This document shows positions 13,601 through 27,537 of a stretch of 64,000 nt of DNA, in pieces. The stretch is from Patagioenas fasciata. Taxonomy: Eukaryota > Chordata > Aves > Columbiformes > Columbidae. The notes beneath the pieces are model-generated. The model searched no databases. It worked only from the letters and a program-made list of their open reading frames with translations, and was not told the origin of the DNA. The first letter of the stretch is position 1. The number at the start of each line of letters is the position of its first letter. Where the stretch lies: contig NC_092520.1 of assembly GCF_037038585.1 (NCBI RefSeq), positions 16,375,001 to 16,439,000 on the forward strand, read 5' to 3'. Position numbers and translations under genes: made by a program.

Positions 13601-16600
13601 TGTACTTCTAAGGTCATGGTATCACACAAAGGCTGAATTGTCCTCTTCCCCCATTGTGGGCGGAAGATGAGCTGTGTATCTGAAGGACTTAAGGGGAGAG
13701 CGTTGCCTGCCTGGTTCTGCAGACCTTCCTGCTCTGTATGATGCAGCAGGAGAGATGCCAGCAGCTGGAGGCAGAAGAGAGCCAATATTCAAGCTGGAGT
13801 GCTGGGGACACTGCTTGGGGAGTGGGAATTGCTTGGTTCAATGGAATGCCCATTTACTGTGCATCGAAGACTCACAGATGAAATCCATGCTGAATGCCAG
13901 GCACCTTCAGGTACCTGTGTAATGGAAACGTACCAAACATACCATGTACATTTAAGGACTTTTGTGCACTGTTTTTTCTTAGATCACTTAGATTTGGGCT
14001 CTGGTATTTTGCTGAAGATGCCACTTGAACTTCTTTTGGAGCTTATGCCCTGTCTGACTGAAACAAAATATCCTTCCTTGGGAGTGCTTGCATCAGAAGG
14101 TAACACAGCATGAAGATTCTTATCACTTAGAAGGAAACCTCTCACTTCAAAATGTCTTTTGAACAGTTGATTTACAAAAACACACAGGGAAAGTAAACAC
14201 CTTTAGAAACAGTGGTTATTCTGATATCAGCCTCTCCACTTCGCAGTTCAGAGTTCAGAGGTGTCTCGCCAGCTGCGTTCCTTAGAGATGTTTTGGCTAT
14301 TTGATTCCCCTCTTCCTGGTGCAGGTCTGCATCATTCCATATAAGGAAAGTTAAAAAAAATCAGTATTGATATACAAATATTTTATTCTCTGGTCTAGCA
14401 AGTTCTACTTTGTTTATAGCCTCATACCAGTAGTACTGAGTACATCCAAACCAGTTAGAAATCAACACTGGAAATTCCCTTTTGGGGAGGAAATTGTCTG
14501 CAGACATAAGGAAGCTGCAAGTATTTTCCCTCCTTCATCAGATCCTGAAGAGTAATTGTAATCTATCTTGAGATATTGTTTAAATAGAATTACACAAAAT
14601 ACCTTCTTTACCTTTTCCCTTAATATGAATTAATTGCAGTCTGAAGGTAATGGTGCATTTCAATCTAAAAACAAGGTGACAAAGATACGGACCACTGGTC
14701 AAAGTCTACCCGTGTCATAGAGAAAAGGTTACACTCTGCTTCACAGACAGGTAAAAAAAAAAAAGACCAGCTTTTAGCCACATGCTTTGAAATCCTGCTC
14801 CTGTTCTGTAGTGACTGTGAAACTGAGTATTCTAAAATAGCATTGCCTAGTGGTGTAATTAAGCAACAAAGGATGACCCAGGAAGGATTCTGAATGAATA
14901 TGTGGCTTCAGGAAATAGTTTTTAAGTCCGACTTGTCAGAATACTTTTTCCCCTAAAAATGCTCAGCATCCATATCTCTTATTATTCTATCTGTAGAAGC
15001 AAAATAGTCAGATTTATTTCATGTACTTTGGATTATAATAATATCAATGCACTAACTGAGCAAAAGTGTCCTTGCCTTTGAATTGCAACCTATGCTGTTT
15101 TATTCTTCAGTTCATTCTGATAAAATAAAAGTCTAACTGCAACTTGTGTCACACTACGGGTGCTTTTAATGATGTTATCATGTTAAGTCTTCACAATGAC
15201 AAAGTAAACAGAGACCTCGTTAGAGCTTAATCATCTCTCTTCTGACCAGCGCTTCTGAAAGTCAAAACATATATTCAAATATTATGTGTTAAAAGGAACT
15301 TGTGTGCCTTCACAATACAGGACCAGGAAGTGATGCTCAGGTCAATTCCTGAGAAAATAGTTCAAGTAGAACCAAATGAGAATGAGAGAGGCCTGAGCAG
15401 AGAGCTATGCTGGCTGTACCAGCACGATGGTGGCATGGCAGCATCAAACTACTGCCAGGCTAGAATAGGTACACACTATGTAGTGATCATCTGTATGCCA
15501 TGGTTCTTTCTTTTTTCACACTTCATTAATGTGCAGGTTTATTTTGAACATGTATTAGTTAATGTTTCTCTAACATTTTGAAAGATGTTAGGTTATGTGA
15601 GTATGGTTATGGTAATCACAGTAACAGTGCAAAAGTATGATACCATATTCAATTTGCTGAATAGATTCTCTATTTCTTAAATATTTTTTTCGTAGTATCA
15701 AAGAGAAGACACCTTTCTGCTGTGTCACCATTCTACATCTCTAAAGCAATGGAGTCAATATTAGTTGTGCAGCCAGTGTGTAAGGACACCAAACAGCAAA
15801 CCCTCACGTTCATGTGAAACCAAGAGGAAAGAGAGAGCTGCGATGTCTTTGCCTCAGGGATTTCACATTGAGACTGTTCATCTTTGTCACTTTCTGAGCA
15901 TCCAGATTTCCAGGATATGAAACACATAGTTTGCATTTGTTTAATTTGCTTTCTGACACATTGAAGGTACATGTTTGATCACCCTGAAGAACTGTGGTCC
16001 ATGCTATAAACATGTTGCAGATATTTCTGCATGAAACTGATAAGTTCAGAGGTTGTTCATGTCAGGAACAAGATAGTCAAAACAATAGGTAATATGTCGA
16101 GCATCTGAAAGAAAACCCAAGAATATTGACATTTTAGGCAAAAAAATCAAATGCAAGTTCAGAAGCAATTATATGCTTTGTCATTTCTATTTTTCATTGG
16201 CACTGACTGGGGAGAGGTGTGTAAGGAACACAGCATGCAGGAGACAGAAAGAGGAAACCTCATGCCCAGAGTACAAGCCTGCCACTCCAGCCCTTGTTGA
16301 AAGACACAACGCTGCTTCTGGATATGAGTCCTTGCTCAATATGAGCGTTGGAGGGAGTTGGAGGACACTGCAAGTACAGGAGGGAACCAGCAGGACCTGG
16401 CCTGCCCCTAAGCAGGCATGTGTTGGTGTCAGAAGACGCAGAAGCCAGTCTGGTAGAGATTAAGAGAAAATCTTATCTCCAACCTGTGTTACTAAGGCCC
16501 AGCTACTTATTGGCTATTATGGTATCTAAGGTTAATCCTGAAAATAATGATTAAAAAGATTGCATACTATTTATCAATAGATATTCAAAAATCAGACCGT

Positions 16601-19600
16601 GGCATTTAAAAGGATGATTAGAAATACTCATCGTACAGTCACAGTGGTTCAGACTGAAGCTGATACATTTGTTACTTGTTCTGCTTTTTCGTTTCTGTAA
16701 CCCAACCATAGCCTCTGGCTTATGTGGGTTTCAACTGTATTTTTAGCCAAGCAGAGCGACCTGCTGGAGTCAGACTGATTCCTGGGAGCTAGTTCAGGCC
16801 CCTACACCTACTGTAGGCAAATTCTCCTTCCATCTGGTTTGTCTGAGTATGGACTACAGGCATTGCTTCACAACTGTCATAGACTCTTGCTGATAATAAA
16901 CAGCTTCTTACTCCACCCTTTCTCACTAACTTGACTTAGGCTATCTGGAGAGTCCTGCAGCTTAAACAGGGCACTGAGATCAGAATTTGGCCCACAAAAT
17001 CTTCAGCATTTTTTGGAAACCCACGTAACTCTTGTTGGACCTGGAGTTCCTGCCACTTTTACTTTGGTGCCTCCCAGGCTGTGAAAAGGTTTACATCTAC
17101 TTACACTGTGGGAAAATCATGACTCCTTTATGCTTGTGTTGCAACGATAAGCAAAATACAGTCCAGAGTTTAACAAAAAGAAGCAAAGTGACCTACTAAC
17201 TTTGTATCTTCTAAAATAAATTCCCTCTTACAACCAGTTTCCCCCACTGACTTTCTCTGGCTGTATGGATGTGATTTTCTCTTCCTATAAGTAATTTATA
17301 CCAACTTATATTTTGTATAAGCTTGAGTCTACTCCTGTGACCAAGATTATTAGGGAGATGACACCATGATAACAGATGGGACAAATATTTTAGGAAGAAT
17401 ATTATTATGAATGTACTTTAAGGTTGATGAAAAAAGCACTTGCACATAACTGGCAACACTTAAGTCCAAAGACTGAGTCTGCCCAGTCAAATCTCCCCCT
17501 TTTGTCTGTTGCCACTGAAAACTGGTGATGTACGGATATACCCTGTACAAATGTATATGTAACGCAGAAACAGAAGAAAAGTGTGTTTTGCTAACACATT
17601 TCAAAAAGCTACAGAAATAGAGTGGAGTGAACTTTCCCAGGGAAATAATTAATCTGTTAAAATAATACGGTTTCATGTTGAATTGAACAATTTTTAAGCT
17701 TAACCTTAATTAGTTAATTAATTAAATAATCTCAGCCCTTCCCAAAAGTTTGGTTGTTTTACAGTTTTTAGATAAAATACTTTTATGCTTTGTTACAAAG
17801 TGATGTTTCAAAGCCACATGTAACCAAAGTCTTTTAAAAAGTAAGTTGAACATTTCAGGTCAGACATGATATTTTTTTTTACTAAAACACCAGGACGCTT
17901 ACAGAACTGTTTGCTTAATTTGAATATTGAAGCAAATCTGTTTATTAATAACCTGATGTCCAAATGTAAATTTCTATTACTGAGAGACTTTAGGTGAGGT
18001 ATATTGCTACAAACACATAGTGCTTATCACCTTATGTGGTAATCTTACCACTATGGTAACTGCGCTGATAATATTTGTCAGATTTGATGATTGGGTATTT
18101 GGACATTTTTTTTTCGAAAAAGCTGTACCTTCAAATATGTTATTTTTGCTTTGAAAAGAAAGGCACCTTATTTTTCTAGAGGGATGCGACTGGGAAAACA
18201 ATCCTGAGACTCTGGATACTTTGACTGGGACACTGAGGTTTGTATAACCGGTTCCTTATGAGATAACATAAATGTCAAAACTTTAAGAGGCTATGTCAAC
18301 ACATGGTTTGAATGTTTAACTCCTTGTGGTGTTACAGGCTCATCCTTGTGCGTTGACTTGAACCAACCCAGGAAGGGCAGTGTATGTAAGACTAACAGCA
18401 CACAGAAGGACAACTTTAAGGTGTATCTGGACAGTTTGCCCTAACTGTAGTCTCTGAAGTTCAGTGTATTGGATGTATTGACCCGCTTTTTCTGGTAAAG
18501 CAATTTCTGTTAAAACACTTGTATTTACTATTTGTGCTGGATTAAATTTCTGTGGCAGAATGTGTTTCATGGTAAGCCAAGAGGTTTTGTTTGACTGTCC
18601 CCCTACTCCCAGAACAATCTTACTCCCTACTTTCTGGATTGTCTTCAGAGGAATGTAATCTACAGAAATTAGGGCACATAGTGGGTTTCAACTGAAATTT
18701 AGCGGAAGAAGAATAACAAACTTTTTTTCTTCTTCCTTCTTTAAAAACCCAGCAAGGAGGAAACAAAAAAAAAAAAAAAAAAAAAAGGCAAATGAACTGT
18801 TCGTTAAAATCCAGTCCAGAAAATTCAATAGATGTGCAGCTGTGTTATGTGAAACAGTGAAGTAAACACTTCCTCCAATTAGGACCTAATCATGCAAAGA
18901 ATCAGTTTCCTCATGAGAAATCACAGGGCTTCTTAAGTTAACTGGTATTTAGTGAGGATACCAGCCTCCTGTGTCAAAAGAAAAGATTTTTGCATTTAAT
19001 TTCCCACTATGAATCTTAGTCATGTTCTCAAATCAAATTTTCCAACCTAGTTCCTCAACTCTAGATTTGACCAGAGTTACACAAATATGTCCAGACTAGA
19101 GATTTCTAAAGGACCTTGTTATGGAAATGATGTGTACCGACCTGCAGTGTACTTAGATTTGACCATTAGATTGCTAATGAATGTGTTCATTCTTCATGGA
19201 CTTATTGAAGACACAGTTATGAACTATGTTTGCTTCCAAACTGTTTACTTTGTCTAATCTCAGTTTGTCAAGTGTGATTTGTCACACCGCCCATGGTGCG
19301 TGAGTTGTGCTTCCTGACTTGGCAGTGAAACTTTTGAATGACACAGTGACCAAATTATGTTGAGTTTTGTGTTAAAAGATGCACAAGCATAATTATGTGG
19401 AGCATCTGATAAGAACTTTGCTGAACTCAAAGTTAATGATGACAGATATTCTTTTTTGTTCTCTGCTTCATAGAACATTAAATAAAGAAATAATGTTTTA
19501 TTAGTTTTATTCCTCAGATATGCATGCTTGTTTGCATGTGAATTTGGGCAATCTTTTGCAGAATGAGCAGCAATTAAACAGTCATTGATTTGCGTTAAAC

Positions 19601-22600
19601 AAAAGGAAGAATCAAGCAGCTATTTAGGAGTGCTAATTATAATTAAAAGTTATATCTTTTGTCAAATTATAGCAACAAACTGAAAACAACTATTTTCTCT
19701 TTAAACATGTAGTTGCTCATCTATGACAAACTATCATGACCTCCACTCAGATCTACAGGATCTCTAATCTTCAGATTCTCTGTCTTTTTCTTGAGCTTGC
19801 TGATGAAGCAATATGGAAATTTCTTTCTTCCCAAACTTTATACTATTCAGTGAAATAAACAACTGAGAGTAATCCCTTGATCTTTTGTGGTTTGATGTCA
19901 CACCTCTGTTCTTAGCAGCTCATCTTCACCCTCTTCTCTTAGAACCTTATTTCAGTTGTTCATGGACAGAGTCTGAGATTCTTACATGATACGAATTCAG
20001 AATTTGCTAGAATGTTTAAATTTTTGCAATAGTTGCTGTTGGCTATTGTAGTATTCATCCATGTTTTTCTTCAAAATACATTTATATTCTTCTCTACATT
20101 CCGACCCTGGTCATTCAACATTATGCCTGTTAAATTTAGATGCCTTCATGAGGTTTTTTCTTTGGTTTTCCTTTGTGGATACATCCGAGGAGGAGTGGGC
20201 AGATGAGCATGAATCAGTTAGATAGGGAACTTCCCCAGTGCCCAATTACTGCACCATTGTCTACAAGATCACGAGTAAGGTACTCCTCTAATTTTAGCTG
20301 ATCACGTGTGCTTTCCCTATTGGCAAGAATGACAAACAAACACCACCAGGAAATGATTTATCCTGTCCTAAAATAGGCAACAGAAAATGCCTCAGTCGCC
20401 TGAAACAGTAGAAAACGTTAATTCATGGATCATGCCTTCCTCCATAGCAGGGATTATATCATCCATTTCTGATCCTTAGTTCAGAACTTTTTCCAAGATT
20501 GAGACACCTTTCAGCTGCTACTACTGAAACCATGCTTAGAGAGAGGAAAGAGGATGAGCTGGGTACAATTGTGTAGCCAATATGCTAGGTGGGAGGAGAC
20601 CTAGAAGAGCTAGCCAGAGAAACAATTGACTGGAAGACCCTTTGGACCTACAACATGAGAGAGACACCTAGCTGCTGGACATAGTCATCACCAAGCTGCT
20701 TATGGTCATATTCAGAAGTCAACCTCTAATCGGGGTGTGGACATCTACTCTTGAGCTGTCCTATTTAAAATAACCAGTGGATCTCTTTTTGTAGTCAATC
20801 TGAAGAGAGAGGCACCTCCTACCTGCCTGCTCAACTCAGAGTAAGAAAAAAATCTCTCTGTATCCATTCCCATAGGCAGAATTAGTTTCCTACAGCCTTT
20901 CTGTGCCTCCAGAAACCATCAGAAAATAAAATATGAGGATGAAGGACAGAGGAAAGATTCCACAATGTTCTTTACAGTATCTGTCCCCCAAAACTCTGGG
21001 GAGCATTTCAGCTCTGAACCAGCATATGACTTAACAGGCCTGTACTCCTACTGCTTAGCAGGTTCTGGTCTGTGTGCATGTGATGATGACAGGCAGAGCT
21101 CTTTGCTTGCCCACTTTACTCCAAAATGCCCTCGCTTGACCTCCAACAAATGGTGAATTTTGCTCCAGTCCTTTTTCTTTAGGAAACCCCTTGCATTTTG
21201 ACAATGCCAACTTCAAGATGTTTGAAGTTTGCGGCTTACTTATCTCATGGTTTTGGTCCCATGCACCTTCATCAGAAGCTATTGCCAGATGTCACTTCAC
21301 CAGCCTTCTTCCTTCTCCCATTAAACTCTCCCCTCTTTTCAGCTCACCATCCATCCCTTCTTCCTCTCTCTTTCTGGGAGTTCTTTAGCAGTTGCCACCC
21401 TATTCACAGGCTCCTTAAACATAAATTCTCTTTGTGTTTCGCATTCTCTGTATTATGCCTATTCTGATAGCCTAATTATTAACACTGCTAATGACCATTG
21501 GACTAAATAAGAAGGTAGAAGGCATGGTGATTTGGCATGCCTTCAGGTGCAGCACTCTGTTGTGGTTAGAAAATTTCTCCATGGAAATGAAAAATACCAG
21601 TAGTAGTTACACTATTAAATTGACCTAGCACTTGAATTTTTACATTTTTGATTCTTCTCTTAATAATGGAGGAAAGTGCACATGAAAATCTTAAATTATG
21701 CATTTTATTTCCATATTTTTTTTCTCTAACATGGTGTTTTGAAAACTTCCACATGGCTTGATATTTTCTATGATACAAGGGTTATAAAATGTGCGATAAA
21801 ATCCTTGTATTTAGAAAAAAAGTACCTCATGTTGCATAAGTTTCTCAATATAGCGTGCTGAAGGTCACTCTTAACAGACAATTGTTTATGATTCAAACAA
21901 TAGAGGGATTGTGTGTGTTGATTTGAAGTCTCAGATAAGAAGAAACAAAATCAAATCCTTCTTCATTTGTCTGTTTTGAAAGCAGATGAATTTGAAAACC
22001 TTCAGTGGCTGCTGAAAGTCATAGAGCAAATTGTGTAAAGATCAGAGAAATGTCGGTTAGTTTGCTTTCATTCTTAAAAACCTTCATCAGCTACAAATGC
22101 ACATTACTTACCATCAAAGATGCATCCTGTAGCCTTCTCCTGGCCATAGGATTCTGGCTTCAGGGCGAAGTCCAAGGCAGAAGAAATCACTTCTCCCATA
22201 AAGCATGCTCAGGTAGAGATTACCTTTTCTTCCTTACTGCTGATAAGAATGAATCAGAAAGTCTTGTTTCTACTGGAATGACGAAATGCATTCTTCTTTT
22301 TCTCAGAATGAATATAATACAATATTTACTGTACCCATTTTTGAAGAATACAGTACTTTTCTCTCAAACTACTAACAAGTTCATATGTTAAGTTAGTTTT
22401 ACCTGAGAACCTGGATTGGTCATTCCTAGTTGATATAAAATCAATGAAATAGTGAACATATTTGACCAAACACTAAAGGCAGTTGCCAGGGCAAGAACTA
22501 TTGTCCGTGTGCTTTGCCTTGTACTTTCCAAGCATCTGCTGCTGGCTGTCATGGAGACCTTAAATCCCATCTAGTAAGGTGTTATCATACATTTCCTAAA

Positions 22601-23097
22601 GGCAGCTTTGCTGGAGATTTTCAACAGGCCAGGATTTTGACCCAAGATGGATTTGATTTCTTATGAGATCTATTAAGAAAGGAGGAAAGGATTTATTGAT
22701 TATACATTTGCTGTTTGCACAGCAGCCAGGAGGGGTAGAGAGTATCTCTCGTGCTAATGTATGCTATGCTTGCAGCCCGAGGTGCTGTGCAGAGGATCTG
22801 TGGTGGTAAGGATCTTGAGATGCAACTGGATCTGTTGAACTTTACGTTTGTGTCCACTGAGCATTATTTTCTTTCCTGTGGTGGATTTTATTCTCCTGGT
22901 CTCTTCTACCTGTTTTATTTCAGCTCCAGTGGGGCTGCATGAGATTTACAGCACTGTAAACAAATGAAGAATCAAGAAAGCTTTTTAAAAGAAAATCCAT
23001 GTTCTTCACTTTCCTTCATGTTTATTTAGCTTTTCATTCTAAAGCATTTTCAGTGAAAAGCAAGACTGCTCCAGGGAAACATTTTTCCCTGCATATT
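7621..23097. other. long intergenic stretch, no gene recognised
   Basis: About 15 kb of AT-rich DNA. I looked for MMP exons on the minus strand, because MMP7 lies on this side of MMP20 in other tetrapods, and found none. There are low-complexity patches, such as TTATGTTTA-like repeats at about 8297-8352 and TAATTAGTTAATTAA at about 17706. No RNA gene or complete mobile element was recognised. Confidence 0.45.
18765..18786 (+). repeat. poly(A) tract
   Basis: A run of 22 A. I saw no retroposed gene in front of it and no flanking duplication, so it is listed only as a simple repeat. Confidence 0.9.
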
Positions 23098-23455
23098 ATA
23101 GAATCATAGAACGTCCTGAGTTGGAAGGGACCCACAAGGATCAAGTCAACCTCCTGTCCCTGCATATGACAACCCCACAGTTCACACCATGTGTCTGAGG
23201 GTGTTGTCCATTCTCTTCTTGAACACTGTCAGGCTTGGGGCTGTGACACCTCCCTGGGGAGCCTGTTCCAGTGTACAGCACCCTCTGGGGGAAGAACCTT
23301 TTCCTAATGTCCAGCACTTCTTCCTGCCATTCCCTCGGGTTCTGTCACTGGTGACTAAAGAGTTTGGTGCCTGCACCTCCTCCTCCCCTTGTGAGGAAGC
23401 TGTAGCCGCCATGAAGTCTCCTCTCAGCCTCTTCTTCTCCAGGATGAACAAACAA
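23098..23455 (-). mobile_element. CR1 LINE 3' end fragment
   Basis: Read on the plus strand it opens with AGAATCATAGAACGTCCTGAG and TTGGAAGGGAC, the reverse complement of the CR1 3' end. It continues through the reverse complement of the ORF2 C-terminus (the region that translates as NRLPREV in other CR1 copies) to about 23455. It is 5'-truncated, like most CR1 copies. Confidence 0.9.
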
Positions 23456-26369
23456 AATGAGTGTTTACAGAACTTCTTTTGAGTGTTTCCAGAACTGCAA
23501 TCTGAAAAAGAACAATCCTCCGCTTGCGAGTGCTGGTAAAAAGATATATATATATCAGGAATGATTTGCTGGGTTTGGCAGCCTTTCATGTTTGCTTTCA
23601 GAATTAAATCCTTGGGTTCACAAACATTAGTTCTGTATTAGTGCTTCCACCACCCCTTAACTCATCTTTTTGTTTCCATATTAAACCTGATAATGCTGTT
23701 GGCAGCAAGGCCTGTTGGGTAACATAAAACGTGTTTTGATGCACTGAGTATGGAGCTGTAAAACATAGCTTGAATCATTCAGTGTCATTCATTCGCACAC
23801 ATCCTCAAGGGAAAGCGGTGGCCCAGGAATGCTGTGTTTTTGCTATGTGAGTGATTCAGATATGCTTGTTTTTCGAATGGGGATGTCAGAACAGATAAAC
23901 TCATGAGCAGCAACAAGTGCAGGCTAACACCTTCAAAGGATGATGCAGTTAACAAAGAAGAGGAATCGCAGTTTCAAAAGCTGAAGTAAGAACATGTCAC
24001 AGGGAAGCAGAACTTGGCTATGGTTGCATGACTTCTCCAAATTTGCATCTAGGATGTGTATTATTGAAAAAAATCAGACTCAGATTAAGATTTTGATGAC
24101 ATGAAGAATTCATCTGTTAAAATGACACCTGCATTTCTTATCTTGAGAAAAGTTATCTGCCTTTATCTTAGTCAGACTTTTATGGACACTGTTGCAAAGA
24201 GTTACTGTGTTTTCTCATAGCTTTGTGGCTTTGAAAAGGCCTCTTAAATTCTTGACAACTGTTTCCTTGTGTGTTCATACTGATTTTCAGGATTGCTCAA
24301 TAATGTCTGCTAAATTCAATAACAGCAATAAATAGCTGTTCCCTTGATCAGTATGTTTGGCAAATTCTGCTTGCACTCATTTGCTGACAGAGGTAGAGAT
24401 GAAAAAGTGTTCATTTTTCACTGGTGGAAGTAGAAAATAAAGGGATGTTTATGCAGTACTGTCATGTGGAAAACTGGAGGCTATTTGTAGTAGGCCTACA
24501 CAGGAACAAATCTGAGCCAGTTTTGGATTGCAGGGTTGTTTGGTTTTTTTTTTCCCCACTTGATTTTGTTCTGAAATAGATAGAAAGTAAGATTCATCTA
24601 CATCCATTGATTGGGACAGACGACTAAAAATCATGTAACGAATTGCAGATACCTGAAATGAAATATAATAGTATTCTGCATAGGTTCCACAGTTCTGAGG
24701 CAAGGCATAACAGATTTAGGGCTCACTTGTGCCTTGATCCCAGGCTTTTCTGAGGGTTAAAATGGCAATTACTGTCATAAAAGTCAATGGAACAGAGACA
24801 GAGAAGCTCTCACTTAAACTGCTTTGGATACAAGTGTTTTATACATTCGCAGTTTCTCTGTAAGCCTGTGCCATTGTCAAGTCTTTGGCAGTCACCTAAA
24901 GAGTTCTACCTGGAACAGTTTCTGGTGGAGAAAATTGGCATACAAAGGCACAAAGTAATGAATACTAAAGGTCCATATGTTTATGTACCAATTTTATTTG
25001 GGTTAATGCAAACAACCATGTCAATAGGATGTAGCATCACACATATCCATACTTTGAACTACACTTCCCCAGTGTTTTAATGAGTGATATTCAAATCCTT
25101 TGTTATCACTTTAAACTAAATAGTTCTGTAGTTACTGTGTCAGGTCTCATTCATAAGATCACGCAATGAGTTCTTTCAAACTAAATGGAGAAGTGGTGAT
25201 TAGCTTCTGCTCTCTCATCACCTTTTCCTTAATGATAACAGATTGTGCTGATGAAAAGTCACACTGAAGAGGCTGTTGACTGAACTCCAGTGATTAGACA
25301 CTGGATGGGTGTGAATACTTGCTGCTCTGCTCAGCTGTCTTGCACAGGACCACTTAAACCACAAGAAAGGTTCTTCCTCCAGAGAGCTGGTCTCTCTGCA
25401 ATATTTTTGCTGGTTCCATTAGAAAAGTGTCTGGTTAGTCATAGCTTCTGCAATGGTTTCCCATTGTGTCACCCTGTTCCCTGGAAACGCAGGTCTTTAA
25501 GAAGTGGTCAGAAAGGATTTCTCGTTGAATTTCATTAGAATTGATTCTAGATAGGAGAAAAGCAACAATATTCTGGATCCAGCAGTTTCTGAGATAAGAC
25601 TGAAGCTCTTCAAATGTCGTCATTGATCTGTTTATTGGAATAGTTTTATATTGCCAGGCTGAGTTGTAGCATTGCTTGTGATCTGTGTTTACATAAAAGG
25701 AAAAGCTCAGGAGTCACCTTGTTTCCAGTCCTCAAGGTCCAATTTTCAGTTTCTTCTACTTCCATCTGATGATCTACTGAGTACTGTTATAGCAATCAAT
25801 CTAGAAACTGATTTTCACATTACTAATCACGTTTTCCTTCTCTCTGACATATTTATAGGCTTTTGGACCAGAAAAGAAGTAAATAAATCCTGAAAAATGA
25901 AAAAAAAGGAAAAAAAGAAAAAGGAAGTGTTCATTCCAGGAACGAGCACGTTCTCTACTGAAATAGTTTGTAGCTACATATGCATGTTACACAGTGATCA
26001 TAAAATCTAAGTGACTTTATATAAGTCCATATTTCCAGGCTTGTTTTCTAGCAGCTTTTTACATTATAGAGCTGTAACAGGTCTCACAGAGTTTTAAAAA
26101 TACAGAATTAGAATACAATAATAAATTAGTAGTGATAAGTCTTAGGTCTGGGCATGCTAAGTTTGGAGGGTCAAATTCAAGCAGAAATTCTCACCCAGTG
26201 ATTTGTTTGTTTTGTTACAACTGAGTCTAGTGTAGGATTCTGAAATTTGGAGTTGCAGTCCCAGAGGTGCAGGGGTGTTAGATGTTGAATTTTAGAGGCA
26301 GAACTTTTGTCTGCCAATTGGAAGTTTTCATGAGTGGGAAAGTCTTGATTTGGGAGCTGAGGCACAATT
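23456..26369. other. intergenic, no gene recognised
   Basis: There is no coding gene that I can support. A short MMP exon-5-like relic at 23,870-23,935 on the minus strand is listed separately. Confidence 0.45.
23870..23935 (-). pseudogene. possible relic of an MMP catalytic exon (exon 5-like)
   Basis: On the minus strand 23,914-23,897 reads GTTGCTGCTCATGAGTTT, which would encode VAAHEF, the start of the MMP zinc-binding helix. It matches the intact MMP27 exon 5 at 50,653-50,682 over 15 consecutive bases. An AAGG-like exon start lies about 20 bases upstream and a CATTC (the HS of the zinc motif) about 26 bases downstream, but no open frame joins them. It lies on the side of MMP20 where MMP7 is expected. 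Only one short block was found and no partner exons, so it may still be chance. Confidence 0.25.
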
Positions 26370-27537
26370 GAGACGCATGACAGTGTGGTCTACCTTGACT
26401 TCAGTTGAGCATTTGACACAGTCTCCCACAGCATCCTTACAGCTAAACTGAGGAAGTGCAGTCTGGATGATCAGGTAGTGAGATGGACTGTGAACTGGCT
26501 GAAGGAAAAAAGCCAGAGAGTCGTGGTCAATGGGGCAGAGTCCAGTTGGAGGCCTGTATCTAGTGGAGTGCCTCAGGGGTCAGTACTGGGACCAGTACTA
26601 TTCAATATATTCATCAGTGATTTGGATGAGGGAATAGAGTGCACTATCAGCAGATTTGCTGATGACACCAAGCTGGGAGGAGTGGCTGACATGCCAGAAG
26701 GCTGTGCTGCCATCCAGTGAGGCCTGGACAGGCTGGAGAGTTGGGCAGGGAAAAATTTAATGAAATATAACAAGGGCAAGTGTAGAGTCTTGCATCTGGG
26801 CAGGAACAACCCCAGGTTCCACTATAAGTTGAGGAACGACCTGTTAGAGAGCAGCATAGGGGAAAGGGACCTGAGGGTTCTGGTGGACAGCAGGATGACC
26901 ATGAGCCAGCACTGTGCCCTTGTGGCCAGGAAGGCCAATGACATCCTGGGGTGTATGAGAAGGGGGGTGGTTAGTAGGTGGAGAAAGGTTCTCCTTCCCC
27001 TCTACTCTGCCCTGGTGAGACCACATCTGGAATATCGTGTCCAGTTCTGGGCTCCCCAGTTTAAGAAGGACAAAGAACTACTCAAGTGAGTCCAGTGGCA
27101 GACTACAATGATTAGGGGCCTAGAGCATCTTTTTTATGAGGAGAGACTGAGACCACTGGGTCTGTTCAGCCTGGAGAAGAGAAGGCTGAGAGGGGATCTC
27201 ATCAGTGTTTATAAATATCTTAAGGGTAGATGTGAAAAGAATGGGACCAGACTGCTTTCAGTGGTGCCCAATTACGGGATGAGGGGCAATGGGCACAGAC
27301 TGAAGCACAGGAGGTTCTGTCTGAATATGAGGAAAAAATTCTTTACTTTGAGGGTGCCAGAGCCCTGGAACAGGCTGCCCAGAGAGGTTGTGGAGTCTCC
27401 TTCTCTGGAGACATTCAAAACCTGCCTGGACACATTCTTGTGTAACCTCATCTGGGTGTTCCTGCTCTGGCAGGGGGATTGGACTGGATGATCTTTTGAG
27501 GTCCCTTCCAATCCCTAACATTCTGTGATTCTGTGAC
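26370..27537 (+). mobile_element. CR1 LINE, 5'-truncated, with reverse transcriptase remnant
   Basis: The plus strand encodes the 3' half of CR1 ORF2: [17 protein letters not shown], then the catalytic FADDTKLGG at about 26,655, then the [17 protein letters not shown] block near the C-terminus. It ends in ATTCTGTGATTCTGTG at about 27,535. Stops at about 26,718 and 27,087 interrupt the frame, so it is inactive. The catalytic Asp pair is kept. The 27,045-27,440 part is nearly identical to the CR1 copy at 37.9-38.3 kb. Confidence 0.93.

Noticed and set aside
22388-22570. 60-codon minus-strand frame with a hydrophobic stretch
   Set aside because: It could suggest a membrane protein exon, but there are no matching splice sites or neighbouring exons and no recognised family.
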